Shown piece after piece: positions 26,642-35,296 of a DNA stretch of 64,000 nucleotides (positions are counted from its first letter, which is position 1; every line of letters starts with the position of its first letter). The notes beneath the pieces were generated by a model that saw only the letters and a list, made by a program, of their open reading frames with translations, ran no database searches and was not told the origin of the DNA. The stretch is from Mobilibacterium timonense (lineage in GTDB: Bacteria; Bacillota; Clostridia; Peptostreptococcales; Anaerovoracaceae). Position numbers and translations under genes: made by a program. Location: contig NZ_FUHN01000008.1 of NCBI RefSeq assembly GCF_900155555.1, positions 566,117-630,116 of the forward strand, given 5' to 3'.

Positions 26642-26659
26642 AACATTCGTGGATGTATG
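26642..26659. promoter_or_regulatory. AcrR-like operator, site 1
   Basis: ACATTC-GTGGAT-GTATGT, the same layout as site 2 with one half-site changed. It lies just after the TetR gene. Confidence 0.6.
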
Positions 26660-26756
26660 TAAACTGACACGAATTTAACGAGTGTATTTCGTGCGCTGTG
26701 GGCGAAATTCACGGAAGAACTCAGGCTTAACCACAATATAAATCAATATTGGCAAG

Positions 26757-26797
26757 GGAAAAGGGAGCTTTTTTAACAAAGTTCCCTTTTTTTGTGC
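26757..26797 (+). terminator. Intrinsic terminator after the TetR gene
   Basis: GGGAAAAGGGAGCTTT and AAAGTTCCCTTTTTTT form an A/T-flanked stem with a long T-run. It separates carAB-tetR transcription from the alcohol dehydrogenase promoter. Confidence 0.75.
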
Positions 26798-26809
26798 ACA
26801 ATTTTACTA

Positions 26810-26837
26810 TTGACTGTACGAATGCTTATGTTATTAT
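26810..26837 (+). promoter_or_regulatory. Promoter of the alcohol/aldehyde dehydrogenase operon
   Basis: TTGACT (26810-26815), a 16-base spacer and TATTAT (26832-26837). The operator at 26846-26863 lies directly on the predicted start site. The leader then runs ~120 bases to the start codon. Confidence 0.7.
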
Positions 26838-26845
26838 GCAATTGA

Positions 26846-26863
26846 ACATACGTGAATGTATGT
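26846..26863. promoter_or_regulatory. AcrR-like operator, site 2
   Basis: ACATAC-GTGAAT-GTATGT has perfect 6-base half-sites. GTGAATGTATGTA is identical to one half of the known E. coli AcrR operator. Its position at the transcription start is typical for repression. Confidence 0.7.
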
Positions 26864-26963
26864 AAACACCTTCCGGTGCTCATCGGCCGAGGCACCCCAA
26901 GGTGGCACAGGGAGATATTGGTCAGGGCCCGAAAAAAGGCCCGGTGTCAATAGGAGGAAAGAA

Positions 26964-28118
26964 ATGCTTAACTTCCAGTTTTATCAGAGAGTAAAAATGC
27001 TTTTTGGTGAGGGCAGCGTTGACCAGGTAGGAGAGCTGGTTACGGAAGCCGGATACAAGAAACCGCTGATCGTATGCGATCCCGGGATCGTGGCTACAGG
27101 CCTGATCGACAAGATCGGTAAGAGCCTCGAGGATGCAGGTCTCGAGTACCTGGTATACGACAAGGTGATTCCGGATCCTCCATATACAGTAGTGGATGAG
27201 GGAGCAGCGCTATGCAGAAAAGAAGGCTGCGACTGCGTTATCGCCTGTGGAGGTGGCGGATCCATCGACACTGCGAAGTCCATCAACATGCTGAGATTCA
27301 ACGAGGGTTCGGTGACAGATTACGCAGATCCGTCCAAGGAGATGAAGCACTCACCTGGACTGATCTCCATCCCTACGACTTCCGGAACAGGATCAGAGGT
27401 ATCTGACGGAATGGTCATCAGCGACAAGGATCACAACAAGATCCCTATGCTGGCTATCAACGCAATGTCAGAGTACGCAGTGCTCGACCCTGAGTGCATG
27501 GTGGGAATGCCTAAGAAGCTGACAATCGCCACAGGACTGGATGCGTTCTCCCACGCTGCAGAGGGACTGGTAACAACAGTTGCAAATCCTTTCACTGATT
27601 TCTTCAATGAGCAGGCGGTAAGGACGATCAGAGAATATCTGCCGAGAGCCGCTGCAGACGGCAAGGACATCGAGGCGAGGACCAAGATGGCCATCTGCTC
27701 TTCAGTGGGCGGATGGATGCTGGGATACTCCCACACACACGCAGGACACTCCTTCGGACACGTTCTGGGTGGAAAGTTCGGAGTTCCTCACGGCATCGCA
27801 GTGATGGCGGCGGAGCCTTATGTCATCGAGTTCAACGCACCGGCAGTACCGGAGAGGACGAAGAGACTGGGCGAGCTGATGGGAGCAGAATTCACAGGAA
27901 ACGAGACTCCTGAAGAGATCGGGGCCATCGTAAGAGACGTACTCATCGACTTCAGGGACAACAAGGTCGGAATGACATCCATCAAGGAGTTCCCATACGA
28001 CGAGTCCAGATTCGAGGAAGTGGCAAAGCTGGTGTCTGAGGAGCTGTTCCAGGCATTCAACAACAGAAAGATGGAGCCTGCTGACGCGCTGGAGATCCTG
28101 AAGAAGATCTACGCATAG
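26964..28118 (+). CDS. Iron-containing (group III) alcohol dehydrogenase
   Basis: 384 residues from the ATG at 26964 (TAGGAGGAAAGAA upstream). NAD(P)-binding is shown by CGGGGSIDTAKS and IPTTSGTGSEVS. The metal ligands are expected from GLDAFSHAAE (Asp and His) and HAGHSFGHVLG (His). It interconverts an aldehyde or semialdehyde and its alcohol. Pairing with the acylating aldehyde dehydrogenase 49 bases downstream suggests an acyl-CoA to aldehyde to alcohol route such as 4-hydroxybutyrate or butanol formation; the substrate is not decidable here. It is controlled by the AcrR-like operator. Confidence 0.9.
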   Translation: MLNFQFYQRVKMLFGEGSVDQVGELVTEAGYKKPLIVCDPGIVATGLIDKIGKSLEDAGLEYLVYDKVIPDPPYTVVDEGAALCRKEGCDCVIACGGGGSIDTAKSINMLRFNEGSVTDYADPSKEMKHSPGLISIPTTSGTGSEVSDGMVISDKDHNKIPMLAINAMSEYAVLDPECMVGMPKKLTIATGLDAFSHAAEGLVTTVANPFTDFFNEQAVRTIREYLPRAAADGKDIEARTKMAICSSVGGWMLGYSHTHAGHSFGHVLGGKFGVPHGIAVMAAEPYVIEFNAPAVPERTKRLGELMGAEFTGNETPEEIGAIVRDVLIDFRDNKVGMTSIKEFPYDESRFEEVAKLVSEELFQAFNNRKMEPADALEILKKIYA

Positions 28119-28166
28119 CCGCAGGAGCACGAGAAACGGAAAAGGTTTTTTCCATAAGGAGGAGAC

Positions 28167-29555
28167 ATGGATTATCAGAAGCAAGTAGATGAAATGGTGA
28201 CAAAGGCCAGAAAAGCGCTGGCGGAGCTTGAGAGCTACTCCCAGGAGGAGATCGACAGACTCTGTAAAGTATGCTGCGAGGCTTTTGCTGAGCACGCCGA
28301 GGAGATGGCAGAAGAGGCTGTTGCCGAGACGGGTCTGGGCAACGTTCCTGACAAGATCGCCAAGAACACAGGCTCCCCTGACGGCGTATGGTACGCCATC
28401 AAGAACAAGCCGTCCGTAGGCGTCATCGGAGAGGACCCTAAGAGACACCTCAAGTTCGTGGCTCACCCTAAGGGGATCATCTCCTGCGTCATCCCTACGA
28501 CAAACCCTAACATCACTATCCTTTTCAACGGAGTTTACGCGCTGAAGGGAAGAAACGTGATCCTCTGCGCACCTCACCCGAGGGCAAAGAAGTCCACACT
28601 GCACACATGCCAGATCTTCAACGAGGCTCTGAAGAAGGCAGGCGCTCCTGACAACATCTTCCAGTGCGTTGAGGAGCCGGCCGTCGAGCTGACACAGGCC
28701 ATGATGGCTGCATCCGACACGGTTCTGGGGACCGGCGGACCTAGCATGGTGAAGGCTGCTTACTCTTCCGGAAAGCCTGCATACGGCGTAGGACCTGGAA
28801 ACAGCCAGACCATCGTTGATGAGGAATACGACGATCTGGAGAAGATGGTAGGAGATACCCTGTTCGCCAACAGATTCGACAACGGTATCATCTGCGCCTG
28901 CAACAGATCTTTCATCACACCTGAGTCCATAGCAGACAAGGTCGTTGACATCATGAAGGACCAGGGTGTTTACTACATCGACAACGATGAGGAGAGAGAC
29001 AAGCTGAGAGAGTGCCTCTTCCCTGAAGGATACGGCAAGATCAATGGAAAGCCTGTTGGGCAGAGTGCTGAACAGGTCGCTGAGATGGCCGGCATCAAGG
29101 TGCCTGAGGGAACGAAGAACATCGTTGTCAGGATCTACAAGAACGGTAAGGACGAGCCTCTGTGCAGAGAGAAGATGATGCCTGTGGCAGCCCACATCGT
29201 ATCCAAGGATTTCGACGATTCTCTGAGACTGGCCAAGGAGAACCTGATGGCCGAGGGTGCCGGACACTCTTCGGTCATCTGGACCAACGACGAGGCCAAG
29301 ATCGAGAAGGCCGCAGAGATGCTGCCTGTATCCAGATTCCTGGTGAACGTTCCGGGCGTGTTCTGCGCGAACCCTGCTCTGGCAGTAGGTCTCGAGCCTA
29401 CGGCAACACTGGGCTGCGGTTCCTGGGCAGGCTGCTCTGTATCCCAGAACCTGGGATTCGAGGATCTCATCAACGTTTCCAGGATCGCATATAAGTATCC
29501 TGACGCGGAGATCCCGGATCACGACGAAGTGTGGAACGGGACTGCCACGTTCTAG
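28167..29555 (+). CDS. CoA-acylating aldehyde dehydrogenase
   Basis: 462 residues, the size of SucD/Bld/EutE-type enzymes rather than hydrolytic ALDHs. The catalytic Cys lies in DNGIICACNRSF. GVIPTT-type segment reads CVIPTTNPN, and the nucleotide site GTGGPSMVKAAYSSGKPAYGVGPGN is characteristic of the acylating group. It reduces an acyl-CoA to the aldehyde with NAD(P)H. TAAGGAGGAGAC gives a strong ribosome site. It is the second gene of the operon with the iron alcohol dehydrogenase. No microcompartment signal or shell gene is present, so a free cytosolic enzyme is likely. Confidence 0.9.
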   Translation: MDYQKQVDEMVTKARKALAELESYSQEEIDRLCKVCCEAFAEHAEEMAEEAVAETGLGNVPDKIAKNTGSPDGVWYAIKNKPSVGVIGEDPKRHLKFVAHPKGIISCVIPTTNPNITILFNGVYALKGRNVILCAPHPRAKKSTLHTCQIFNEALKKAGAPDNIFQCVEEPAVELTQAMMAASDTVLGTGGPSMVKAAYSSGKPAYGVGPGNSQTIVDEEYDDLEKMVGDTLFANRFDNGIICACNRSFITPESIADKVVDIMKDQGVYYIDNDEERDKLRECLFPEGYGKINGKPVGQSAEQVAEMAGIKVPEGTKNIVVRIYKNGKDEPLCREKMMPVAAHIVSKDFDDSLRLAKENLMAEGAGHSSVIWTNDEAKIEKAAEMLPVSRFLVNVPGVFCANPALAVGLEPTATLGCGSWAGCSVSQNLGFEDLINVSRIAYKYPDAEIPDHDEVWNGTATF

Positions 29556-29662
29556 GAATACTGGAGCAAAGCGGTTGAAACTTCCTTGTTATTTTAGCTA
29601 TTACCTTTAAAGCCTTTCACATCATACACCGAGAAATTCCGAACTGCAGAGTCCGGAAAAAA

Positions 29663-29690
29663 GGGCGGCTGCACGGCAGCCGCCCTTTCT
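29663..29690 (+). terminator. Intrinsic terminator after the aldehyde dehydrogenase
   Basis: GGGCGGCTGC (29663-29672), ACG loop, GCAGCCGCCC (29676-29685), then TTTCT. Ten perfect GC-rich pairs. Confidence 0.85.
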
Positions 29691-29706
29691 CGTACTTGTG
29701 ACGAAT

Positions 29707-29735
29707 TTGACACTTCGGCGTGATCAAGCTGAATA
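29707..29735 (+). promoter_or_regulatory. Promoter of the MFS transporter gene
   Basis: Perfect TTGACA (29707-29712), a 17-base spacer and TGAATA (29730-29735). The start codon follows ~50 bases after the predicted start. Confidence 0.6.
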
Positions 29736-29790
29736 TTGAGTACTACGATCCGGGGCCGCGGCGCTCCGGAAATGAAGGGAGAATAATACA

Positions 29791-30969
29791 ATGAGTAAGG
29801 GAAGAATAAAGGTCGGAATATACGGAGTATCGCTCCTCATGATGGGGGTGATCTTTGTATCCGGAGCCCTTTCAACTATCGGAAGCAATTTCCCGGACGC
29901 GTCCCAGACAATGATCCAGAATCTGGTGTCCATCCCGTGCCTGGCGGTGATTCCTACGACCATCATCGTGGGGCTTGCCATAGACAAGATATCCAAGAAG
30001 ACGCTTGCCATCCTTGGGGTCATCTTGTTTCTCATCGGCGGCATCGTGCCAGTGTTTCTGAATTCGCTCGGGCTGATCCTCGTGTTCCGCGCCATCCTGG
30101 GCGTAGGTATAGGTATCTGCCAGGTGATACCTACAGCGCTGGGAGCTCAGTACTTTGAGGGAGCAGAGCGCGAAAGGGTCCAGGGCATGGTGACCGCCAT
30201 GCAGATGCTCGGTGCAGCCGTGATGATCTTCATCTCCGGCCGTCTCGCTGAGGTGTCATGGAGATATTCATTCATAGTCTATGCGGTCGCCATCGTGTCC
30301 CTGATCCTTGCGTTCGCGTGCATCCCCGGAGACAAGCCGGTGAAGGCGTCCGCGAGCGAAGCGTCTGACGCCACTAAGGCAAAGCTCACCGGGAAGGCCT
30401 GGATCTGGGCCCTCGTGATGTTCATCTTCTTTATCGCTGGAATGGTGTTCTCCGTGTTCGCTTCTTATCTGATCGCGGAAAAGGGAGTGGGGACCGCAGC
30501 ACAGTCCGGCAATGCGGTATCACTGCAGATGATCGGCGGATTCATCATGGGTCTTATTTACGGAAAGTTCGCTTCCGTCACCAGGAAGGTCTCCCTGAGC
30601 ATCGGTTTCCTTGGTATCGCGCTGGCATACGTCCTCATGGCGGCAGCGAGTTCCGTTCTGCTCATCTATGTTGGAGCGTTCATCTTCGGACTCGCCCTTT
30701 CCATCGTTATGCCGTGCATCTTCGTTGAGGCAGGAAACGCAGTACCTCCGGCAGTCGCCGGACTTTCAATCTCCATGACGACATGCGCGCAGAACCTTGG
30801 CCAGTTCGTTTGCCCATACATCATGAACCCATTCGCAGGAGCGCTTTCTGGTAGCACAGGCGCCGGAGTCAACACTACGGCATTCTGGATCGCCGCAGTG
30901 TGGATGGCAGTGATGTTCGTGATCGCCCTCATCTGGGGGATCGCCCAGAACAGGAAGCTGTCGAAGTAA
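29791..30969 (+). CDS. Major facilitator superfamily transporter
   Basis: 392 residues with about 12 hydrophobic segments in two blocks of six around a charged loop (about 180-205, GDKPVKASASEAS). The loop-2 motif DKISKKT (about 66-72) and RAILGVGIGICQVIP after it fit MFS porters. The first helix half contains SGALSTIGSNFPDASQTMIQ, as in carboxylate or cyanate-type transporters. The substrate is unknown. GAAGGGAGAATAATACA precedes the ATG. It has its own promoter and terminator and stands alone. Confidence 0.8.
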   Translation: MSKGRIKVGIYGVSLLMMGVIFVSGALSTIGSNFPDASQTMIQNLVSIPCLAVIPTTIIVGLAIDKISKKTLAILGVILFLIGGIVPVFLNSLGLILVFRAILGVGIGICQVIPTALGAQYFEGAERERVQGMVTAMQMLGAAVMIFISGRLAEVSWRYSFIVYAVAIVSLILAFACIPGDKPVKASASEASDATKAKLTGKAWIWALVMFIFFIAGMVFSVFASYLIAEKGVGTAAQSGNAVSLQMIGGFIMGLIYGKFASVTRKVSLSIGFLGIALAYVLMAAASSVLLIYVGAFIFGLALSIVMPCIFVEAGNAVPPAVAGLSISMTTCAQNLGQFVCPYIMNPFAGALSGSTGAGVNTTAFWIAAVWMAVMFVIALIWGIAQNRKLSK

Positions 30970-30995
30970 GATCGGAATTGAATGATCAATATAGG

Positions 30996-31031
30996 AAAAC
31001 CGGGACCGCGGCGTGCGATCCCGGTTTTTTG
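30996..31031 (+). terminator. Intrinsic terminator after the MFS gene
   Basis: AAAACCGGGA pairs with TCCCGGTTTT, ending in TTTTTT. The A-run at the other end could also serve the convergent minus-strand gene. Confidence 0.8.
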
Positions 31032-31046
31032 ATGAAAAAGGGCTTC

Positions 31047-32888
31047 CTACCTGATCGATGAGTCTCTTGCGAAGAGGGCGGCGCCAATGGCACCGCATAG
31101 CTGAGAGTACGGGCTGATCACCAGTTCACACCCCAGTTCTTCTTCCAGCGCCTTGACCAGGCCACGGTTCCTGGAAACGCCTCCGGTCATCATGTATTTC
31201 TCCTGGCCTCCTACCCTGGCCACAAGGGTGCCTGTCTTTGCGGCAACTGATTTGTTGAGTCCGTGGACGATGTCGTCTGCGGACTTGTTTTTTGCGATCA
31301 GAGAGACCACTTCGGATTCGGCAAATACAGTGCACATGCTGGAGATGGTGATGTCTTCTTTGTATTCCAGGCCGCGCTGAGACATCTGGTCCAGGTCCAT
31401 TTCCAGGGTGCGGGCCATGTTGTCCAGGAATCGTCCGGTTCCGGCAGCGCATTTATCATTCATTACGAAGTTTTTCACGCTGCCGGAAGGGTCGAGGCTG
31501 ATGACCTTGCTGTCCTGACCGCCTATGTCGATGACCGTCCGCACATCGGGATCGAGGTAGTGGGCGCCGCGGGCGTGGCAGGTGATCTCGGTGACCTGGC
31601 TGTCGCCCATCTGTATCGAGCCACGCCCGTAGCCCGTGGCGGTGAGCGCGGCCAGGTCATCACGGGTGAGGCCGGCTTTTTCAAGGGCCGCAGCGACGCC
31701 ACGGGCCGCGCTGTTCTCAGCGCCGGCGCCCGTTGGAAGTATCACTGTTGTCACTATGCTGCAGGCTTCGTCCATTATCACGATGTCGGTGCTGGTGGAA
31801 CCGCTGTCCACACCGGCAAAATATTTTTTCCCGGCCTCCAGCGTTGCATCCGCATCGAGCATTGAATATGCCTCCGGCCCTGTACCTGCCTCTGGCGCTG
31901 CTGCGGCTCCCGGCTTGTCCTCAGGACTGCAGGCAGGGCCGGCCGCCGGCCCTTCGGGTGCACGACTCTCTTTTTTCCCAGAGATGCCACTGAACCTGGC
32001 GCCGGCCGACATCCTCAGCGTCTCCCCGAAGGCCTCCAGCCTGGTGAGGAGCTGGCCGCTGCTCTGCAAGGTGAAATCGGTCTCGATCTTGAGCATCGGC
32101 ACCTGGAGGTCGTCCTTGACCCGGGAGTACTCGAAGCTGTAGAAATCGCAGAACTTGAGGGTGTGGTAGATCACACCGGCGAGGTCAGGGTCGCTGAAAA
32201 GCCTTTTCCGCCCCGTGACGTCCTCCATGCGCATGCACGGCGTCTGTGCCAGCAGCTCCCCGGCGTACCAGTCCATGAGCCGGTGGAAATCGTCTGTCTC
32301 CGGCGGCCTGGAGGCACCGAGGTCCCGTCCCCTGACGCAGGAGAGGTTTCTACAGGGGAGAGGCATGGTCTTTTCCACCATCTCGAAAAGCTCGTCGCTC
32401 ATCCTTGCTCCGATCACGGCGATGTACGGACCGTCCGGCCACTCAACGGTTGTGAAGGCCTGGCGGAATTTGTCGGGATCAAAGGTCAGCCCCGTGTGCT
32501 CTCCGTATCTCATGGCGAAGTCTTCCAGGTGCGCGGTCATGAGCTCCCGGCTGCACTGGGACATGCAGTGCGGCAGATCCATTGTGTAGAGGAACCCGGT
32601 ATCGCCTGCGTCAGCGATGATGTCCGCGGCGCTCCGGATGGTGTCGCAGCAGTTCACCAGGAAAAGTTCTTTTATGTGTTCGTCGATGGCGGTCTCGATC
32701 ACCGACTTGCCGAAGCCGCACAGGTTCGGGCTCCCCAGGATCTCGGCCTGGCGAAAGGTGTCAGAGCTCCGGTTCAGCAGCTCCGGCTCTCCACCGAAGG
32801 CCTCGATGAGTTCAACGGGGGTGTATTTGCATTCGTAATGTATCTTGTGGTCACTTGATCTGTGATCGATCGATCTGTTCTCACTCAT
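31047..32888 (-). CDS. 2-hydroxyacyl-CoA dehydratase D-component domain fused to an activase (BadF/BadG/HgdC-type ATPase)
   Basis: 613 residues from the ATG at 32888 (GGAGGACCGGA upstream), which overlaps the preceding stop by 8 bases. Residues ~20-295 resemble HgdB-type D-components, with several Cys (SPNLCGFGKS, DLPHCMSQCS). A Pro/Ala/Gly-rich linker covers ~300-353. Residues ~357-613 are the ASKHA ATPase activator: DSGSTSTDIVI, DIGGQDSK, and cluster ligands Cys480 (NDKCAAGTGRFL) and Cys519 (SMCTVFAESE). Activators inject an electron into the dehydratase at the cost of ATP. Having activator and a component in one chain is unusual. Substrate unknown. Confidence 0.85.
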   Translation of the reverse strand: MSENRSIDHRSSDHKIHYECKYTPVELIEAFGGEPELLNRSSDTFRQAEILGSPNLCGFGKSVIETAIDEHIKELFLVNCCDTIRSAADIIADAGDTGFLYTMDLPHCMSQCSRELMTAHLEDFAMRYGEHTGLTFDPDKFRQAFTTVEWPDGPYIAVIGARMSDELFEMVEKTMPLPCRNLSCVRGRDLGASRPPETDDFHRLMDWYAGELLAQTPCMRMEDVTGRKRLFSDPDLAGVIYHTLKFCDFYSFEYSRVKDDLQVPMLKIETDFTLQSSGQLLTRLEAFGETLRMSAGARFSGISGKKESRAPEGPAAGPACSPEDKPGAAAAPEAGTGPEAYSMLDADATLEAGKKYFAGVDSGSTSTDIVIMDEACSIVTTVILPTGAGAENSAARGVAAALEKAGLTRDDLAALTATGYGRGSIQMGDSQVTEITCHARGAHYLDPDVRTVIDIGGQDSKVISLDPSGSVKNFVMNDKCAAGTGRFLDNMARTLEMDLDQMSQRGLEYKEDITISSMCTVFAESEVVSLIAKNKSADDIVHGLNKSVAAKTGTLVARVGGQEKYMMTGGVSRNRGLVKALEEELGCELVISPYSQLCGAIGAALFARDSSIR

Positions 32889-34152
32889 TCCGGTCCTCCA
32901 GCATTTCAATAAACGCACCAAGTCTGGTGGCTGTCTGGCCTTCCCCGCCGTGGGCCCTGTCCACTCCGTCCCCGTCCAGGACGAGGCACGGGATGCCGGC
33001 CTCCTGAAAGCGCTTTTTTGCCAGGGCCGAGCCTCCAAGTGTGTGCTTGCACCCCCAGTGGTTGAACCAGACAGCGCCGTCGCAGCCGGTCTCCTTCGCC
33101 TGCTGTATCGCGGCCTGTATACGCCTTTCGACGCTCCCGTTCAGGTGGTTGAATACCATCTGCCTGGCCATGGCCTCATATGGATCCTGCGCTGCCATCT
33201 CCTCAGGGTATACGACCTGCTCCATGTCCGAGCCGATGATCTGGGCACTCTCGTTGATGTAGAGCGCTTTGTGCATGGCGTCTGACCAGTATGGATTGGT
33301 GTGGACCCAGTAGATCCTCTTTCCTCTTGCAGGACCCGCCAGCTTCACGTCCTTGAGGAGCATCCTGGCGAATTTCTCCACTTCAGGTGTGCCGAGGAGA
33401 ACGTTGTTTACCATGGCGCCGTACTGAGGGGACACCAGGTCCGTCGGGATGTATTTATCCTTCTGCAGGCGCCTGGCCTGGCGGAAGGTATCCATGGTAT
33501 CAATGCTGCGGCGGATCCGGGACATCAGCCGCTTTTCGTCTGTTTTATTTCCGGTGATGTCCTCCAGGAAGCGCCCCAGGTCGCGCAGCTGGGAAGCCAC
33601 TGCCCGGACATCGGCTTCGGTCTGGGTCCACGGTACGTCTATGAAAAAGGCGGGCACGTTGAAAAATCTCTCCATGCGCTTGAAGGTCAGCATGTTGGCG
33701 TCGCAGGTGAGGTTCGTGTACACGATGCACCTCGGCCGTGGCAGTAGTCCCTTTTCGGCGGCTCCCGTAAAGATCTTATGGTAGGAACACAGTGTCTCCG
33801 GAAGGCCGGCGGCCTCTGCGGTGAGGATGCAGCTGTGCTCGCATCTGGATCCCAGGAGATAGGCGGAATAGGCCTCTGCGTTGTACGGCGACAGCCCCAC
33901 CTCCTGGAGGAGCTGGGAAGGCGTGAAGATGCTGACCACCGCCGAATGGCCCGGATCCCGCAGGGGCTTCAGCATGGTGTCCATCATCAGGGCGGCCAGG
34001 TACTGATACGCGGGCATCAGGGCCTTCACCGGCATGTGGCGGAACCGGAAGAGCTGTGCTTCCCATCCGGCGCGAAGCACTCTGCGGCCCTTTGCCGGAT
34101 CCCTGTCGCACTGGCGGTCAACGGTTTTTCCAAAAGTCTCGACTACGTCCAT
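32881..34152 (-). CDS. 2-hydroxyacyl-CoA dehydratase D-component-like protein
   Basis: 423 residues. Family features are the Cys-bearing SRCEHSC near residue 103, CIVYTNLTCDANM near 153, FFIDVPW, and C-terminal DGAVWFNHWGCKHTLGGS, whose Cys residues are probable [4Fe-4S] ligands. Together with the fused downstream protein it would make a two-component radical dehydratase or reductase plus activator. GGAGAGGAGTGATCT precedes the ATG; the start is 3 bases after the LysR stop, so all three genes are one operon. No CoA-transferase gene is adjacent, so the true substrate may not be a classical 2-hydroxyacyl-CoA. Confidence 0.8.
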   Translation of the reverse strand: MDVVETFGKTVDRQCDRDPAKGRRVLRAGWEAQLFRFRHMPVKALMPAYQYLAALMMDTMLKPLRDPGHSAVVSIFTPSQLLQEVGLSPYNAEAYSAYLLGSRCEHSCILTAEAAGLPETLCSYHKIFTGAAEKGLLPRPRCIVYTNLTCDANMLTFKRMERFFNVPAFFIDVPWTQTEADVRAVASQLRDLGRFLEDITGNKTDEKRLMSRIRRSIDTMDTFRQARRLQKDKYIPTDLVSPQYGAMVNNVLLGTPEVEKFARMLLKDVKLAGPARGKRIYWVHTNPYWSDAMHKALYINESAQIIGSDMEQVVYPEEMAAQDPYEAMARQMVFNHLNGSVERRIQAAIQQAKETGCDGAVWFNHWGCKHTLGGSALAKKRFQEAGIPCLVLDGDGVDRAHGGEGQTATRLGAFIEMLEDRNE

Positions 34153-34155
34153 AGA

Positions 34156-35067
34156 TCACTCCTCTCCTTCCTGTACGTGCCTCTTCAGGAAGCTGATGAA
34201 AGCGCTGCCATACCTGGATGTGGGATAATTTTTTCTTCGTATGATCCCGATTCTCATGACCTCATCGGCCTCCAGGGGCTTGGCGATGATGTTGCTGCCG
34301 TTGAGCTTCCTGTCGATGATCCCCGAGCATACTGTGTATCCGTCAAGGCCGATCGCCAGGTTGAAAAGCGTGGCTCTGTCCCGGACCTGGATGTTCCGCC
34401 TGCGTTCCAGGGTGCTGAGGATCTCCTCGGAAAAGTAAAAGGAGTTGTTCTCCCCCTGCTCGTAGGAGAGGTACGGGTACGGTTCCAGGTCCTCGAGGGT
34501 CAGGAAGGCCTTGTCCTTCAACGGGTGAGTGTTGCTGATGAAAACGTGGGGAGTGGCCTGCATGAGCTCCGTGAAGACCAGCTCGTTCTTGCGGAAGACC
34601 TTCTGCATAACGTCCTGGTTCCTCTTGGAAAGGTAGAGGACCCCCACTTCGCTCTTCAGCCTGCTCACGTCCTCGATTATCTCATATGTCTCGGTCTCCC
34701 GTAGGATGAAGTCGTATTCCTCGGCCGGGAAAAGCTTTATCACGTCCACGAAGGCGCTCACCGCGAAGGAGTAGTGCTGGCACGACACGCAGAACCGCGG
34801 GTTGTCCTGGTGGCCACTCTTGTACTTTTCCTCGAGGATCGACGTCTGCTCCATGACGTTCCTCGCGTACCCGAGAAACTCCTCGCCTTCCTTTGTCACG
34901 GTGATGCCCCGGTTGGTGCGGACGAAGATGGTGATCCCCATTTCCTTCTCCAGTTCGGAGATGGCGTGGGTCAGCGAGGGCTGAGCTATGAAAAGGCGCG
35001 CGGCGGCCTCTGTCATGTTTCCGGTCTCCGCCACTTTGAGGACGTAGTGAAGCTGCTTGAGAGTCAT
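34156..35067 (-). CDS. LysR family transcriptional regulator
   Basis: 303 residues. The N-terminal winged helix MTLKQLHYVLKVAETGNMTEAA...LFIAQPSLTHAISELEKEMG is textbook LysR; the rest is the periplasmic-binding-like effector domain. It is the first gene of the minus-strand dehydratase operon and divergent from the MetE-like gene 230 bases away. This is the classical arrangement for a LysR protein controlling one or both sides. A dyad TAAAATA-ATGA-TATTTTA (35104-35121) just upstream of its own start is the probable binding site. Confidence 0.92.
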   Translation of the reverse strand: MTLKQLHYVLKVAETGNMTEAAARLFIAQPSLTHAISELEKEMGITIFVRTNRGITVTKEGEEFLGYARNVMEQTSILEEKYKSGHQDNPRFCVSCQHYSFAVSAFVDVIKLFPAEEYDFILRETETYEIIEDVSRLKSEVGVLYLSKRNQDVMQKVFRKNELVFTELMQATPHVFISNTHPLKDKAFLTLEDLEPYPYLSYEQGENNSFYFSEEILSTLERRRNIQVRDRATLFNLAIGLDGYTVCSGIIDRKLNGSNIIAKPLEADEVMRIGIIRRKNYPTSRYGSAFISFLKRHVQEGEE

Positions 35068-35103
35068 GTTTTCTCCTGAAATAGATTTTTGCTATGAAAA
35101 AAT

Positions 35104-35121
35104 TAAAATAATGATATTTTA
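35104..35121. promoter_or_regulatory. LysR-type operator dyad
   Basis: TAAAATA, ATGA spacer, TATTTTA: a perfect 7-base dyad. It lies in the AT-rich divergent region 37 bases from the LysR start. Confidence 0.55.
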
Positions 35122-35296
35122 TCTAAGGCGAATATTCAAGTATTATCTGAACATGCAAAGCGCGAAGGGCTGTGAATAAATTGTTTCGAATCACAGACAG
35201 AATGCATAGGAGCGGCGCGGCTCCGGGGCACGTGGCCGGGGCGGCGCGAACCAGTGATAATGAAGGATAATACAAAGGATAGAGGAGGACAGAGAC

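Noticed and set aside
27702-29522. 606-codon minus-strand open frame
   Set aside because: Antisense to the alcohol and aldehyde dehydrogenase genes, whose motifs are unmistakable.
35068-35296. S-box/T-box leader for the MetE-like gene
   Set aside because: The region is short, AT-rich and lacks the conserved stems of either class.
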